Assembly: GCF_017301735.1 (NCBI RefSeq) | Contig: NZ_CP071090.1 | Span: forward strand, 310,001-374,000 | Length of the DNA stretch: 64,000 nt | From: Pyxidicoccus parkwaysis | GTDB lineage: Bacteria; Myxococcota; Myxococcia; Myxococcales; Myxococcaceae | Direction of reading: 5' to 3' | Shown here: positions 27,970 through 35,705 of the stretch, piece after piece | How positions within the stretch are numbered: position 1 is the stretch's first letter | Layout: every line of letters begins with the position of its first letter | Notes under the pieces: model-generated | The model's database searches: none | Told to the model about the DNA's origin: nothing | What the model saw: only the letters and a program-made list of their open reading frames with translations | Program-made: the position numbers and the translations under genes

Positions 27970-28020
27970 GCCCGCCAGTATGGCCGAGCCCCGGCGCGGT
28001 CATGCAAGACCCCCGAGGCG

Positions 28021-29238
28021 TTACTTGCGCGCCACCTGCCAGCCGAGCTGCTGCAGCGACTGCATCAGCTCCTCGATATGGCCGGGGCCGGTGGTCTCCA
28101 GCGTCACCTCCACCATGGCCTCGCCCAGGCCCGCCTTGGAGAAGGCGCGCTCGTGATGGATTTCCACCACGTTGGCGCGCAAATCCGCCACCTGCGTGGT
28201 GAGCTTCGCGAGCATGCCGGGCCGGTCCGGCAGCCGCACCTCGAGCTGCACCAGGCGCCCCGTCTTCACGAGGCCCCGCTCGATGATGCGGCTGATGACG
28301 TTCATGTCGATGTTGCCGCCGCTGAGGATGATGGCGGTGCGCTTGCCCTTCGCCTGCGGCACGTCGCCGCTGAGCAGCGCCGCCAGGCCCACCGCGCCCG
28401 CGCCCTCGACCACGCTCTTCTCCTGCTCCAGCAGGGTGAGGATGGCGGCCGCGATTTCCTCCTCGTCCACCGCCACCACGTCGTCCACGTACTTGCGGAC
28501 CATGGGGAAGGTGAGCTCGCCCACGCGCTTGACGGCGATGCCGTCGGCAATCGTGGTGCCCGCGGCGGTGAGGTCCACCAGCTTCCCGGCCTCGACGGAG
28601 GCCTTCATGCTGGCGATGGTGGACGTCTGCACGCCCACCACGCGGATGCCCGGCTTCTTCTCCTTCAGCGCGCACGCGACGCCGGAGATGAGCCCGCCGC
28701 CGCCGATGGGCACGAGCACCACCTCCAAATCCGGGCACTGCTCCAGCAGCTCCAGGCCGACGGTGCCCTGGCCGGCGATGACGAGCGGGTCATTGAAGGG
28801 GTGGACGAAGACGGAGTCCTCCTCCTTCTGGATGCGCAGCGCCTCCGCGTAGGACTCGTCGAAGTTGGAGCCCTTGAGCACCACGCGCGCCTTGTACTCG
28901 TCACGCGTGCGCGTCACCTTGATGAGGGGCGTGCGCTCCGGCATCACGATGGTGGCTTTGATGCCGAGCCTCAGCGCGTTGTACGCCACGCCCTGCGCGT
29001 GGTTGCCCGCCGACGCGGCGATGACGCCCCGGCGCCGCTCGTCCGGCGTCAGCGTGAGCAGCTTGTTGAGCGCGCCGCGCTCCTTGAAGGCGCCGGTGCG
29101 CTGCAGGTTCTCCATCTTGAAGAACACCGCCGCGCACTCCGTCTTCTCCGTGAAGTAGTCCGACTGCGGGCACGGGGTGGGGCGGATGACGTCGCGCAGT
29201 CGCTCGCGCGCGGCGAGGATGTCCTGGAGGGTGACCAT
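28021..29238 (-). CDS. ilvA: threonine ammonia-lyase (threonine dehydratase) with ACT domain
   Basis: From the ATG at 29238 the product is 405 residues, starting MVTLQDILAARERL. The PLP lysine is Lys52 in RTGAFKERGA. A glycine-rich phosphate loop GGGGLISG and a C-terminal ACT-type domain (VQLEVRLPDRPGMLAKLTTQVADL) are present. It deaminates threonine to 2-oxobutyrate. The single short ACT domain and ~400-residue length match the catabolic/short biosynthetic type more than the ~510-residue E. coli IlvA. It lies ~130 bases downstream of glutamate dehydrogenase on the same strand. Confidence 0.9.
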   Translation of the reverse strand: MVTLQDILAARERLRDVIRPTPCPQSDYFTEKTECAAVFFKMENLQRTGAFKERGALNKLLTLTPDERRRGVIAASAGNHAQGVAYNALRLGIKATIVMPERTPLIKVTRTRDEYKARVVLKGSNFDESYAEALRIQKEEDSVFVHPFNDPLVIAGQGTVGLELLEQCPDLEVVLVPIGGGGLISGVACALKEKKPGIRVVGVQTSTIASMKASVEAGKLVDLTAAGTTIADGIAVKRVGELTFPMVRKYVDDVVAVDEEEIAAAILTLLEQEKSVVEGAGAVGLAALLSGDVPQAKGKRTAIILSGGNIDMNVISRIIERGLVKTGRLVQLEVRLPDRPGMLAKLTTQVADLRANVVEIHHERAFSKAGLGEAMVEVTLETTGPGHIEELMQSLQQLGWQVARK

Positions 29239-29368
29239 GTGGGCCGCGTGTACCGGATGCGAGCCCCGGGCGGAAGAGACACGCGGCGAGCCGCCGTGCG
29301 GCCGAGCGTCCCGCCGCAATGCGGCACGTCCACCGGAGGACACCCGGCGCGCGGCGTGCCGGGCCGCG

Positions 29369-30598
29369 TCAGATGCCGCGCAGCACCGTGGCCTTGCCCA
29401 CCCGGCCGATGGCCAGGATGTAGGCGGCCGTCCGCATGGAGACCTTGCGCGAGCGGGCAATCTGCGCCACGCGCTCGTAGGCCTCCTTCATCGTCTTCTC
29501 CAGCTCCGCGTTGACGCGCTCTTCTTCCCACGACAGGTGCTGGAGGTTCTGCACCCACTCGAAGTAGCTGACCGTCACGCCGCCCGCGCTGGCGAGCACG
29601 TCCGGCACCACGAAGATGCCGCGCTTCTCGAAGATTTCGTCCGCCTCCGGCTGGGTGGGGCCGTTGGCGCCCTCGATGATGAGCCGGGCGCGCACCGCGT
29701 TGGCGTTGTCGCGCGTGAGCACGTGGCCCAGCGCCGCGGGGATGAGCACCTCGCAGTCCGCCGCGAGCACGTCCTCGTTGGTGCACGGCGTGCCGCCGCC
29801 GAAGCCCGTCACCGTGCCGGTGCGCTTCACGTGCTCGAAGAGGGAGGGGATGTCCAGGCCCTGCGGGTTGCGCACGCCGCCCAGCACGTCCGACACCGCC
29901 ACCACCACGCCGCCGTCCTCCCAGAGCAGCTGCGCGGTGTGGCTGCCCACGTTGCCAAAGCCCTGCAGCGCGAAGCGCGTGCCCTTCACCGGGAGCCCGA
30001 GGTCCCTCATGATTTCACGGCACACGTAGAGCAGGCCGCGCCCGGTGGCCGCCTCGCGCCCCTTGGAGCCATAGAGCTCCAGCGGCTTGCCCGTCACCAC
30101 CGCCGGCGAGTGGCCGTGGTAGCGCGAGTACTGGTCCATGATCCACGCCATCACCTGCGGGTTGGTGTTGACGTCCGGCGCGGGGATGTCACGCGTGGGG
30201 CCGATGACGTCCTGCACCTGGTCCACGAACTTGCGGGTGAGGCGCTCCAGCTCCTTCAGCGACAGCTGCGACGGGTCACAGGCGATTCCGCCCTTCGCGC
30301 CGCCGTAGGGGACATTCACGACGGCCGTCTTCCACGTCATCAGCGACGCGAGCGACGAGCACTCGTCCTGGTCCAGCAGCGGGTGGTAGCGCAGGCCGCC
30401 CTTCATGGGGCCGCGGCTGTTGTCGTGCTGAATCCGGTAGCCGAGGAACGTGCGAATCTCCCCCGAGTCCATCTCGATGGAGACCTGCACCTTCACCTCG
30501 CGCAGGGGCGTGGCGAGCAGCGTCTCGATGGGGGTGCCCACGTCCATGATCCGCGCGGCCTTGCGGAAGAAGTAGTTGGTACCCTCGACGGCGCTCAT
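29369..30598 (-). CDS. gdhA: Glu/Leu/Phe/Val dehydrogenase (glutamate dehydrogenase)
   Basis: The 409-residue product starts at the ATG at 30598, which has AGGAG upstream; a longer frame from 30634 lacks this. GGLRYHP with its preceding Lys66 and PYGGAKGG with catalytic Lys102 give the substrate site. QGFGNVGSHTAQLL is the Rossmann motif, and the IEGANGPTQPEADEI block is typical of the ~410-residue hexameric enzymes. It interconverts glutamate and 2-oxoglutarate plus ammonia. It is divergent from an XRE regulator across ~100 bases, which may control it. Confidence 0.93.
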   Translation of the reverse strand: MSAVEGTNYFFRKAARIMDVGTPIETLLATPLREVKVQVSIEMDSGEIRTFLGYRIQHDNSRGPMKGGLRYHPLLDQDECSSLASLMTWKTAVVNVPYGGAKGGIACDPSQLSLKELERLTRKFVDQVQDVIGPTRDIPAPDVNTNPQVMAWIMDQYSRYHGHSPAVVTGKPLELYGSKGREAATGRGLLYVCREIMRDLGLPVKGTRFALQGFGNVGSHTAQLLWEDGGVVVAVSDVLGGVRNPQGLDIPSLFEHVKRTGTVTGFGGGTPCTNEDVLAADCEVLIPAALGHVLTRDNANAVRARLIIEGANGPTQPEADEIFEKRGIFVVPDVLASAGGVTVSYFEWVQNLQHLSWEEERVNAELEKTMKEAYERVAQIARSRKVSMRTAAYILAIGRVGKATVLRGI

Positions 30599-30702
30599 GG
30601 CTCGGAAGACTCCTGGAGGCGAGTGGGGCCCCAATGTCCGAAGGCGGCCCGCATCGCGCGCGAGACCTTAACAGAAGGGGTGGGCTACCATAGGAAACTG
30701 CC

Positions 30703-31212
30703 ATGCCGCCCGGCCCGCCTGACACTTCCTCTGCGAGCGGACATCTCCAGGGACTGGCCCGGCGCATCCGTGCGCTGCGAGAGCGGCGGGGCCTCACCCA
30801 GGAGGACTTCGCCGCCCGGTGCGGAATCTCCGTTTCGTTTGCCTCCCTGCTGGAGCGCGGCGAGCGCAGCCCCAGCTACGAGACGCTCCTCCAGGTGGCC
30901 TCCGCGCTGGAGTTGCCCCTGTGGGAGCTGCTTCGGCTGGACGACACGCAGGACGCGGGCGTGCACCGGCTGGAGGACTTCGTCCGGGAGCGCCGGCTGT
31001 CGCGCGCGGACCTGGACCGGCTCCTGGCGGTGGCGGAGGTGATGTTCAGCGACGCCGCCGCTTCCGGGGACTCACACGCGTCCCGCCGCCCCGAGCCCGC
31101 CCGCTGCGGCGAGCCCGGGTGCACGCGGCCGGTGCTCGCCCGGGGCCTGTGCACCGCCCACTACCACCGGGAGCGGCGCAGGAGGGTGGCCGGGGCGGGC
31201 GCCGAAGACTGA
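30703..31212 (+). CDS. XRE-family regulator with C-terminal Cys/His cluster
   Basis: The 169-residue protein has an HTH_3 domain at ~18-75 (IRALRERRGLTQEDFAARCGISVSFASLLERGERSPS). After a linker the C-terminus is CGEPGCTRPVLARGLCTAHYHRERRRR, three cysteines and a histidine in a short treble that could bind one zinc. The combination suggests metal- or redox-dependent DNA binding, which is inference. The neighbouring divergent glutamate dehydrogenase is a plausible target. Confidence 0.85.
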   Translation: MPPGPPDTSSASGHLQGLARRIRALRERRGLTQEDFAARCGISVSFASLLERGERSPSYETLLQVASALELPLWELLRLDDTQDAGVHRLEDFVRERRLSRADLDRLLAVAEVMFSDAAASGDSHASRRPEPARCGEPGCTRPVLARGLCTAHYHRERRRRVAGAGAED

Positions 31213-31246
31213 AAGCCAGGCAGGGGCGGGGCCCCACCCGCTTGGC

Positions 31247-31276
31247 ACCTGCGGAAGGAATCTTCCTTCCGCAGGT
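31247..31276. terminator. perfect 14-bp stem terminator between convergent genes
   Basis: ACCTGCGGAAGGAA and TTCCTTCCGCAGGT are exact complements separated by only two bases and followed by TCTTCG. It sits between the XRE gene and the convergent helicase gene. The near absence of a loop also fits a cruciform or protein-binding palindrome. Confidence 0.55.
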
Positions 31277-31403
31277 TCTTCGCCCGAGAGCGCCCGAGCC
31301 TCCCGCATCCGGAGGGAGGCCGACACACCTTTTCGCCGGTGCTCCGCTCGCGGAAACCCGGAGCGCGGAAGCCTCCCGCGCTCATCCAGGCGGCCGGCGC
31401 CAG

Positions 31404-33839
31404 CTACTTCTTCTTCGCGCGTTCGACCTTCAGCGTGCGGTCGCCGTGCGGCTTGCCGTGCGTGGTCTCGAAGCCCGCCACGTCCTCGTCGGCGACGAAG
31501 ACGTATGCGTACGTGGGGCGCAAATCCATGCGCACCACCTTGCCGGCGGGAGCCCCCGCGGCCTCGAGCGCGGCGGTGACACCCGCCTCGTCCAGCCCGT
31601 CCTGGCGGCCCAGGCCCACCCACAGGCGCGTCTGGCCCGGCACGTCCGGCACGGCCTCCGGCCTCGGGCGGCGCTCCTCACGGGCTCCGCGCGGACGGTG
31701 GCGCTCCACCTTCAGCGGCTTGTCGCCGTGCGGCTTGCCGTTGAGGGCCTCGAAGGCCGGAGCGTCCGCCTCGGCCACGTAGGCGTAGCCGTACGTGGGC
31801 CGCATCACGACCTTGAGCACCTTGCCCGCGGGCGCGCCCAGGGCCTCCAGCGCGGCGGGCAGCTTCGCCTCGTCCATGCCGTCATCGGTGCCCAGGTTCG
31901 TCCACAGCTTGGCCTCGCCGGGGCCCGCGTCCGGAGACGGGGGCGGGCGCGGCGTGGACTCGCGCTCCGTGCGCGGCTTGCTGCGCTCCACGCGCAGCGT
32001 CTTGGTGCCGTGCTGCTTGCCGTTGAGCGTCTCGAAGGCAGGGGCGTCATCCTCGGCCACGAAGACGTACGCGAAGGTGGGGCGCAGCTCCGCGCGCACC
32101 ATCTTCCCCACCGGAGCGCCCGCGTCCTCCATCGCCGTGGCGATGCTGCCCGGCCCGAGGCCATCCGCGGTGCCCAGGTTGACCCACAGCTTCACCTCGC
32201 CGGGGCCCGCCTCCAGCGCCGCGCTGGTCCGCTCGCCGCGCTCGCGCCGGGGCTCGTCCCGGCGGGGACGCCGCTCGCGCTCCGGGGACTCCGCGCGCTC
32301 CGTCCGCTCGGCGCGGGGCGGACGCTCGCGGCGCTCCTCCCGGTCTCCGCGCTCACGGCGCTCGCCGCGCTCCCGCTTGTCGCCGCGTTCCCGGCGGCCA
32401 CCCTCGCGGCTCTCGGTCTTGCGCTCCTGCGGAGGCTCGCGCCCCTCGGCCGCGAACTGCGCCGCCGCCTTCTCCATGCGCAGGTGGCTGAAGAAGTACT
32501 TCAGCAGGAAGGCGATGAGGTCATCGGCGTCCGTGCGCGTCTTGAGCTGCGAGGCCAGCGGCAGGAAGCCCTCGAAGATGGAGGAGCCCGCCGCCTCGTG
32601 GATTTCGCGCACGTGGCGCTCGGTCCACAGCCGCATCGCCTCCTCGGGCGCCGGCATCTCGCGCATCTCGAACTTGATGCCGTACTTCTTCTCCAGCGTC
32701 GTGAAGGTCGCCAGCTCCCGCCCGGAGAAGAGGTTGATGGCGGTGCCCTTGTTGCCGATGCGGCCGGTGCGGCCCACGCGGTGCAGGTACACCGCCGCGT
32801 CCTCCGGCAGCGAGTAGTTGATGACGTACTCCAGGCCGGAGATGTCGATGCCGCGCGCCGCGATGTCCGTGGCCACCATGAAGGCCACCTCGCCGCGCTT
32901 CACCTTGCCCATCACCCGCTCGCGCTCCTTCTGCGGCAAATCTCCATTGAGGAGCTCCGCGTCGAAGCCGTTGCGGTTGAGCACCGCCGTCACCAGCGCC
33001 GTGTCGTCGCGGGTGTTGCAGAAGATGATGGCGTTCTGCGGCTCTTCCTTCTCCAGCACGTAGATGAGGTGGCGCGGCTTGGGGAAGGACTCCGACACGT
33101 CGTAGCGGATGTGGTGGATGTGCTCCACCGTGAAGACGTCGCCGGACAGAAGCAGCGTCTCCGCGTTCGTCGTGTAGCGGGCGATGAGGTTCTGGATGTC
33201 GGTGGGGACGGTGGCGCTGAAGAGCAGCACCTGCCGGTTCTTCGGAAGGCGGTCGAGGATGCGGGTGACCTCCTCGTAGAAGCCCTGGTTGAGCATCTCG
33301 TCCGCTTCGTCCAGGACGGCGTGGTCACACCCGTCCAGCTTCAGGTTGCCGCGGTTGATGTGGTCGAAGACGCGGCCCGGGGTGCCGACGATGATGGGGG
33401 TGCCTTCCTCGAGCGCGTCCTCCTGCTGCTTCATGGAGGCGCCGCCGTAGATGGCCGCCACCTTCACGCCCTTGTACTTGGACAGCGACCTCAACTCTTC
33501 CGCCACCTGGATGGCCAGCTCGCGGGTGGGGCAGAGGATGAGGGCGCGCACGCGCTTCTCATCCGCGGGAATCTTCTCCAGCAGGGGCAGGCCGAAGGCG
33601 GCCGTCTTGCCGGTTCCCGTCTTGCTGCGGACGATGAGGTCTCGTCCTTCCATGGCCGGCTTGAAGGCGCGGGCCTGGACGGGGGTGGGGTTGGTATAGC
33701 CGACATCCGCCAGCGCGCGGCGGAGGGGCTCGGAGAGGTTCATCTCGTCGAAGCCGATGTCCGCGACGTACTCGGCGGGACGCGTTGGGGCTTCATCTGG
33801 CGCCGGGCTTCCCGGCGTGGGCTCTTGGTTGTCGCTCAT
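31404..33839 (-). CDS. DEAD-box RNA helicase with three C-terminal DbpA-type RNA-binding domains
   Basis: From the ATG at 33839 the protein is 811 residues. The helicase core shows SKTGTGKT (72-79), PTREL, TPGR, DEAD (177-180), SAT (208-210), ATDIAARGID and HRVGRTGR. An Arg/Glu/Asp-rich linker (~460-540) follows. Then come three homologous ~75-residue modules starting near 546, 636 and 730, each with a KLWVNLG or RLWVGLG start and a RPTYxYxxVA...G(K)PHGDKxLKVER end, i.e. the DbpA_C RRM-like fold. DbpA-type proteins act in ribosome assembly with one such domain; three are unusual. It shares a 68-base divergent promoter region with the sigma factor. Confidence 0.92.
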   Translation of the reverse strand: MSDNQEPTPGSPAPDEAPTRPAEYVADIGFDEMNLSEPLRRALADVGYTNPTPVQARAFKPAMEGRDLIVRSKTGTGKTAAFGLPLLEKIPADEKRVRALILCPTRELAIQVAEELRSLSKYKGVKVAAIYGGASMKQQEDALEEGTPIIVGTPGRVFDHINRGNLKLDGCDHAVLDEADEMLNQGFYEEVTRILDRLPKNRQVLLFSATVPTDIQNLIARYTTNAETLLLSGDVFTVEHIHHIRYDVSESFPKPRHLIYVLEKEEPQNAIIFCNTRDDTALVTAVLNRNGFDAELLNGDLPQKERERVMGKVKRGEVAFMVATDIAARGIDISGLEYVINYSLPEDAAVYLHRVGRTGRIGNKGTAINLFSGRELATFTTLEKKYGIKFEMREMPAPEEAMRLWTERHVREIHEAAGSSIFEGFLPLASQLKTRTDADDLIAFLLKYFFSHLRMEKAAAQFAAEGREPPQERKTESREGGRRERGDKRERGERRERGDREERRERPPRAERTERAESPERERRPRRDEPRRERGERTSAALEAGPGEVKLWVNLGTADGLGPGSIATAMEDAGAPVGKMVRAELRPTFAYVFVAEDDAPAFETLNGKQHGTKTLRVERSKPRTERESTPRPPPSPDAGPGEAKLWTNLGTDDGMDEAKLPAALEALGAPAGKVLKVVMRPTYGYAYVAEADAPAFEALNGKPHGDKPLKVERHRPRGAREERRPRPEAVPDVPGQTRLWVGLGRQDGLDEAGVTAALEAAGAPAGKVVRMDLRPTYAYVFVADEDVAGFETTHGKPHGDRTLKVERAKKK

Positions 33840-33907
33840 CAAGCATGGGCATAGCCCCTGCATTACCCTCTGGCAACAATCGCAGCACTTTGCTGTATGG
33901 AGCGCCC

Positions 33908-35023
33908 ATGGCGAATGGGAGGAAGAGAACCAAAGGGGCGGCTCCCCGCCCTCGCGCGAAGCGCCCGGCCTCCACGGAGGTCGTGGACGCGGAAATCGTG
34001 GACGCCCAGACGGAGGGCGCCGAGGCCGAGGCGCAGGTGGACCCGGACGCCGTCGAGCCGGACCCCTCGGAGCTGGCCGAGGTGGAGGAGCCCGAGGTGG
34101 ACGCCAGCGGCCCGCGCGTGCCCACCAAGGCCCTGGCCCGGGCGGAGTCGTCCAGCCTCACGACGAAGGACCCCCTCCAGGCCTACATGACCGAGGTGCA
34201 GCGCCACCCCCTGCTGACGCGGGAGGAGGAGGTGTCGCTCGCCCGGAAGTACCGCGAGACGGGGGACGTGAATGCGGCCTACCGGCTGGTGGCCTCCAAC
34301 CTGCGCCTGGTCGTCAAGCTGGCGCACGAGTACCACCGCAACCCGCTGTCCCTCCTGGATTTGGTGCAGGAGGGCAACATCGGGCTGATGCAGGCGGTGA
34401 AGAAGTATGACCCCGAGCGGGGCGTGAAGCTCAGCAGCTACGCCGCGTGGTGGATTCGGGCGTACATCCTCCGCTACATCATGGACAACTGGAAGATGGT
34501 GAAGCTGGGGACGACGGAAGCCCAGCGGAAGCTCTTCTTCAAGCTGCGCCAGGAGCAGGAGAAGCTCATCGCCCAGGGCTTCGAGGCCAGCCCCAAGCTC
34601 CTGGCGGAGCGGCTCAACGTCTCCGAGCAGGACGTCGTGGAGATGGACCAGCGCCTCGGTCACGACGAGGTGTCAATCGACGCGCCCCTGCGAGGGGACG
34701 AGGACTCCGGCGCCACGCGCGCGGACCGCTACCTGCCCTCGAGCGCCATCGGCGCCGACGAGCGGCTCGGCGCCGAGCAGCTCAAGGCCCTCTTCCGCGA
34801 GAAGCTGGCCGAGTTCGCCCGCACGCTGGACGGCAAGGAGCGCTACATCTTCGAGAACCGCCTCACCTCCGACGAGCCCCTCACGCTCCAGGACATCGGC
34901 GACAAGTACGGCGTCAGCCGCGAGCGCGCCCGTCAAATCGAAGCGGCCCTCATCAACCGGATGCGCGAGTTCATGCGCGAGCACATCCCCGACTTCGACC
35001 TCGTCGCTACTCCGAAGAGCTGA
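33908..35023 (+). CDS. rpoH: RNA polymerase sigma factor, RpoH (sigma-32) family
   Basis: The 371-residue product begins at the ATG at 33908 with GGAG five bases upstream. Residues 1-~85 are a disordered, acidic extension (EVVDAEIVDAQTEGAEAEAQ). Then come sigma-70 regions 1.2 to 4: DPLQAYMTEVQRHPLLTREEE, DLVQEGNIGLMQAV, WWIRAYILRYIM, and a C-terminal LTLQDIGDKYGVSRERARQIE. QRKLFFKLR matches the RpoH box, which places it in the heat-shock family. Myxobacteria have several RpoH-like factors with developmental roles (SigB, SigC types), and which one this is cannot be read from sequence alone. The long acidic N-terminus is unlike E. coli RpoH. Confidence 0.88.
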   Translation: MANGRKRTKGAAPRPRAKRPASTEVVDAEIVDAQTEGAEAEAQVDPDAVEPDPSELAEVEEPEVDASGPRVPTKALARAESSSLTTKDPLQAYMTEVQRHPLLTREEEVSLARKYRETGDVNAAYRLVASNLRLVVKLAHEYHRNPLSLLDLVQEGNIGLMQAVKKYDPERGVKLSSYAAWWIRAYILRYIMDNWKMVKLGTTEAQRKLFFKLRQEQEKLIAQGFEASPKLLAERLNVSEQDVVEMDQRLGHDEVSIDAPLRGDEDSGATRADRYLPSSAIGADERLGAEQLKALFREKLAEFARTLDGKERYIFENRLTSDEPLTLQDIGDKYGVSRERARQIEAALINRMREFMREHIPDFDLVATPKS

Positions 35024-35149
35024 GCGCTCGGAAGAGCTGAGCGCCCGCGAGCCAGCGGGGACTACCCGGAGAGCCGGGGATACACGGCCGGGCGGTGGCG
35101 CTATGCTGGCCGCCTGGAACCGTTCATCTTCGACCTCAGGGGGCTCTTC

Positions 35150-35695
35150 ATGTACCGCATCACCCGCGCCGCGGGACTGTGTCTCGCACTCGCAGCGCTG
35201 GCGCTCGCCGGCTGTTCCGGCTCGCTCCGCCACAACTACATGCGCGACGAGGCGTCGCGGCACGTCTACCAGAAGGAATTGGCGGAAATCTGGCCGGTGG
35301 TGCACCAGGTGCTGAAGGAGCGGGGCCTGTCGTGGCGGGAGAACCCGGGCCGCTTCGTGCTGGAGACGGAGTGGCGCGAGTCCGGCGGCGGCACGCTGGG
35401 GCCCACCACCTCGTCGCGCTTCCTCGTGGAGGGCGTGCGGGTGGCCAGCGGCGTCGCCCTGCGGGTCACCCGGTTGGACAGGACGCAGCAGGCCATTGGC
35501 GTGGGCTACACGGACGGCGTCGTGCGCAACAGCCGCGAGGCGGCCGCGGCCTCGGAGAGCAGCACCGCCAGCGGCAAGCTGCCCACCGAGAACCGCTCCT
35601 CGCGGGATTTGGAGCTGGAGCTGGTGTTGCTCCAGCGCATCGACCCGGAAGGGGCCGCGAAGCTGGAGGCGGACGCGAAGCGCGCCCACCCCTGA
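35150..35695 (+). CDS. lipoprotein of unknown function
   Basis: The 181-residue product has a lipoprotein signal with lipobox LAGC (Cys22). The mature part contains YQKELAEIWPVVHQVLKERGLSWRE followed by beta-type segments, faintly reminiscent of the BamC/NlpB-like helix-grip fold. The family is uncertain. It converges with the ketosynthase-like gene, with only 10 bases between stops. Confidence 0.78.
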   Translation: MYRITRAAGLCLALAALALAGCSGSLRHNYMRDEASRHVYQKELAEIWPVVHQVLKERGLSWRENPGRFVLETEWRESGGGTLGPTTSSRFLVEGVRVASGVALRVTRLDRTQQAIGVGYTDGVVRNSREAAAASESSTASGKLPTENRSSRDLELELVLLQRIDPEGAAKLEADAKRAHP

Positions 35696-35705
35696 GCGGC
35701 TCCTC

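Noticed and set aside
26626..29514. 962-residue plus-strand frame
   Set aside because: It runs antisense across two well-supported genes (metalloprotease and threonine dehydratase) and across their intergenic region.
30819..33854. 1011-residue plus-strand frame
   Set aside because: It overlaps the XRE gene in another frame and is antisense to the helicase; composition is Arg/Ala/His-rich as expected of GC shadow frames.
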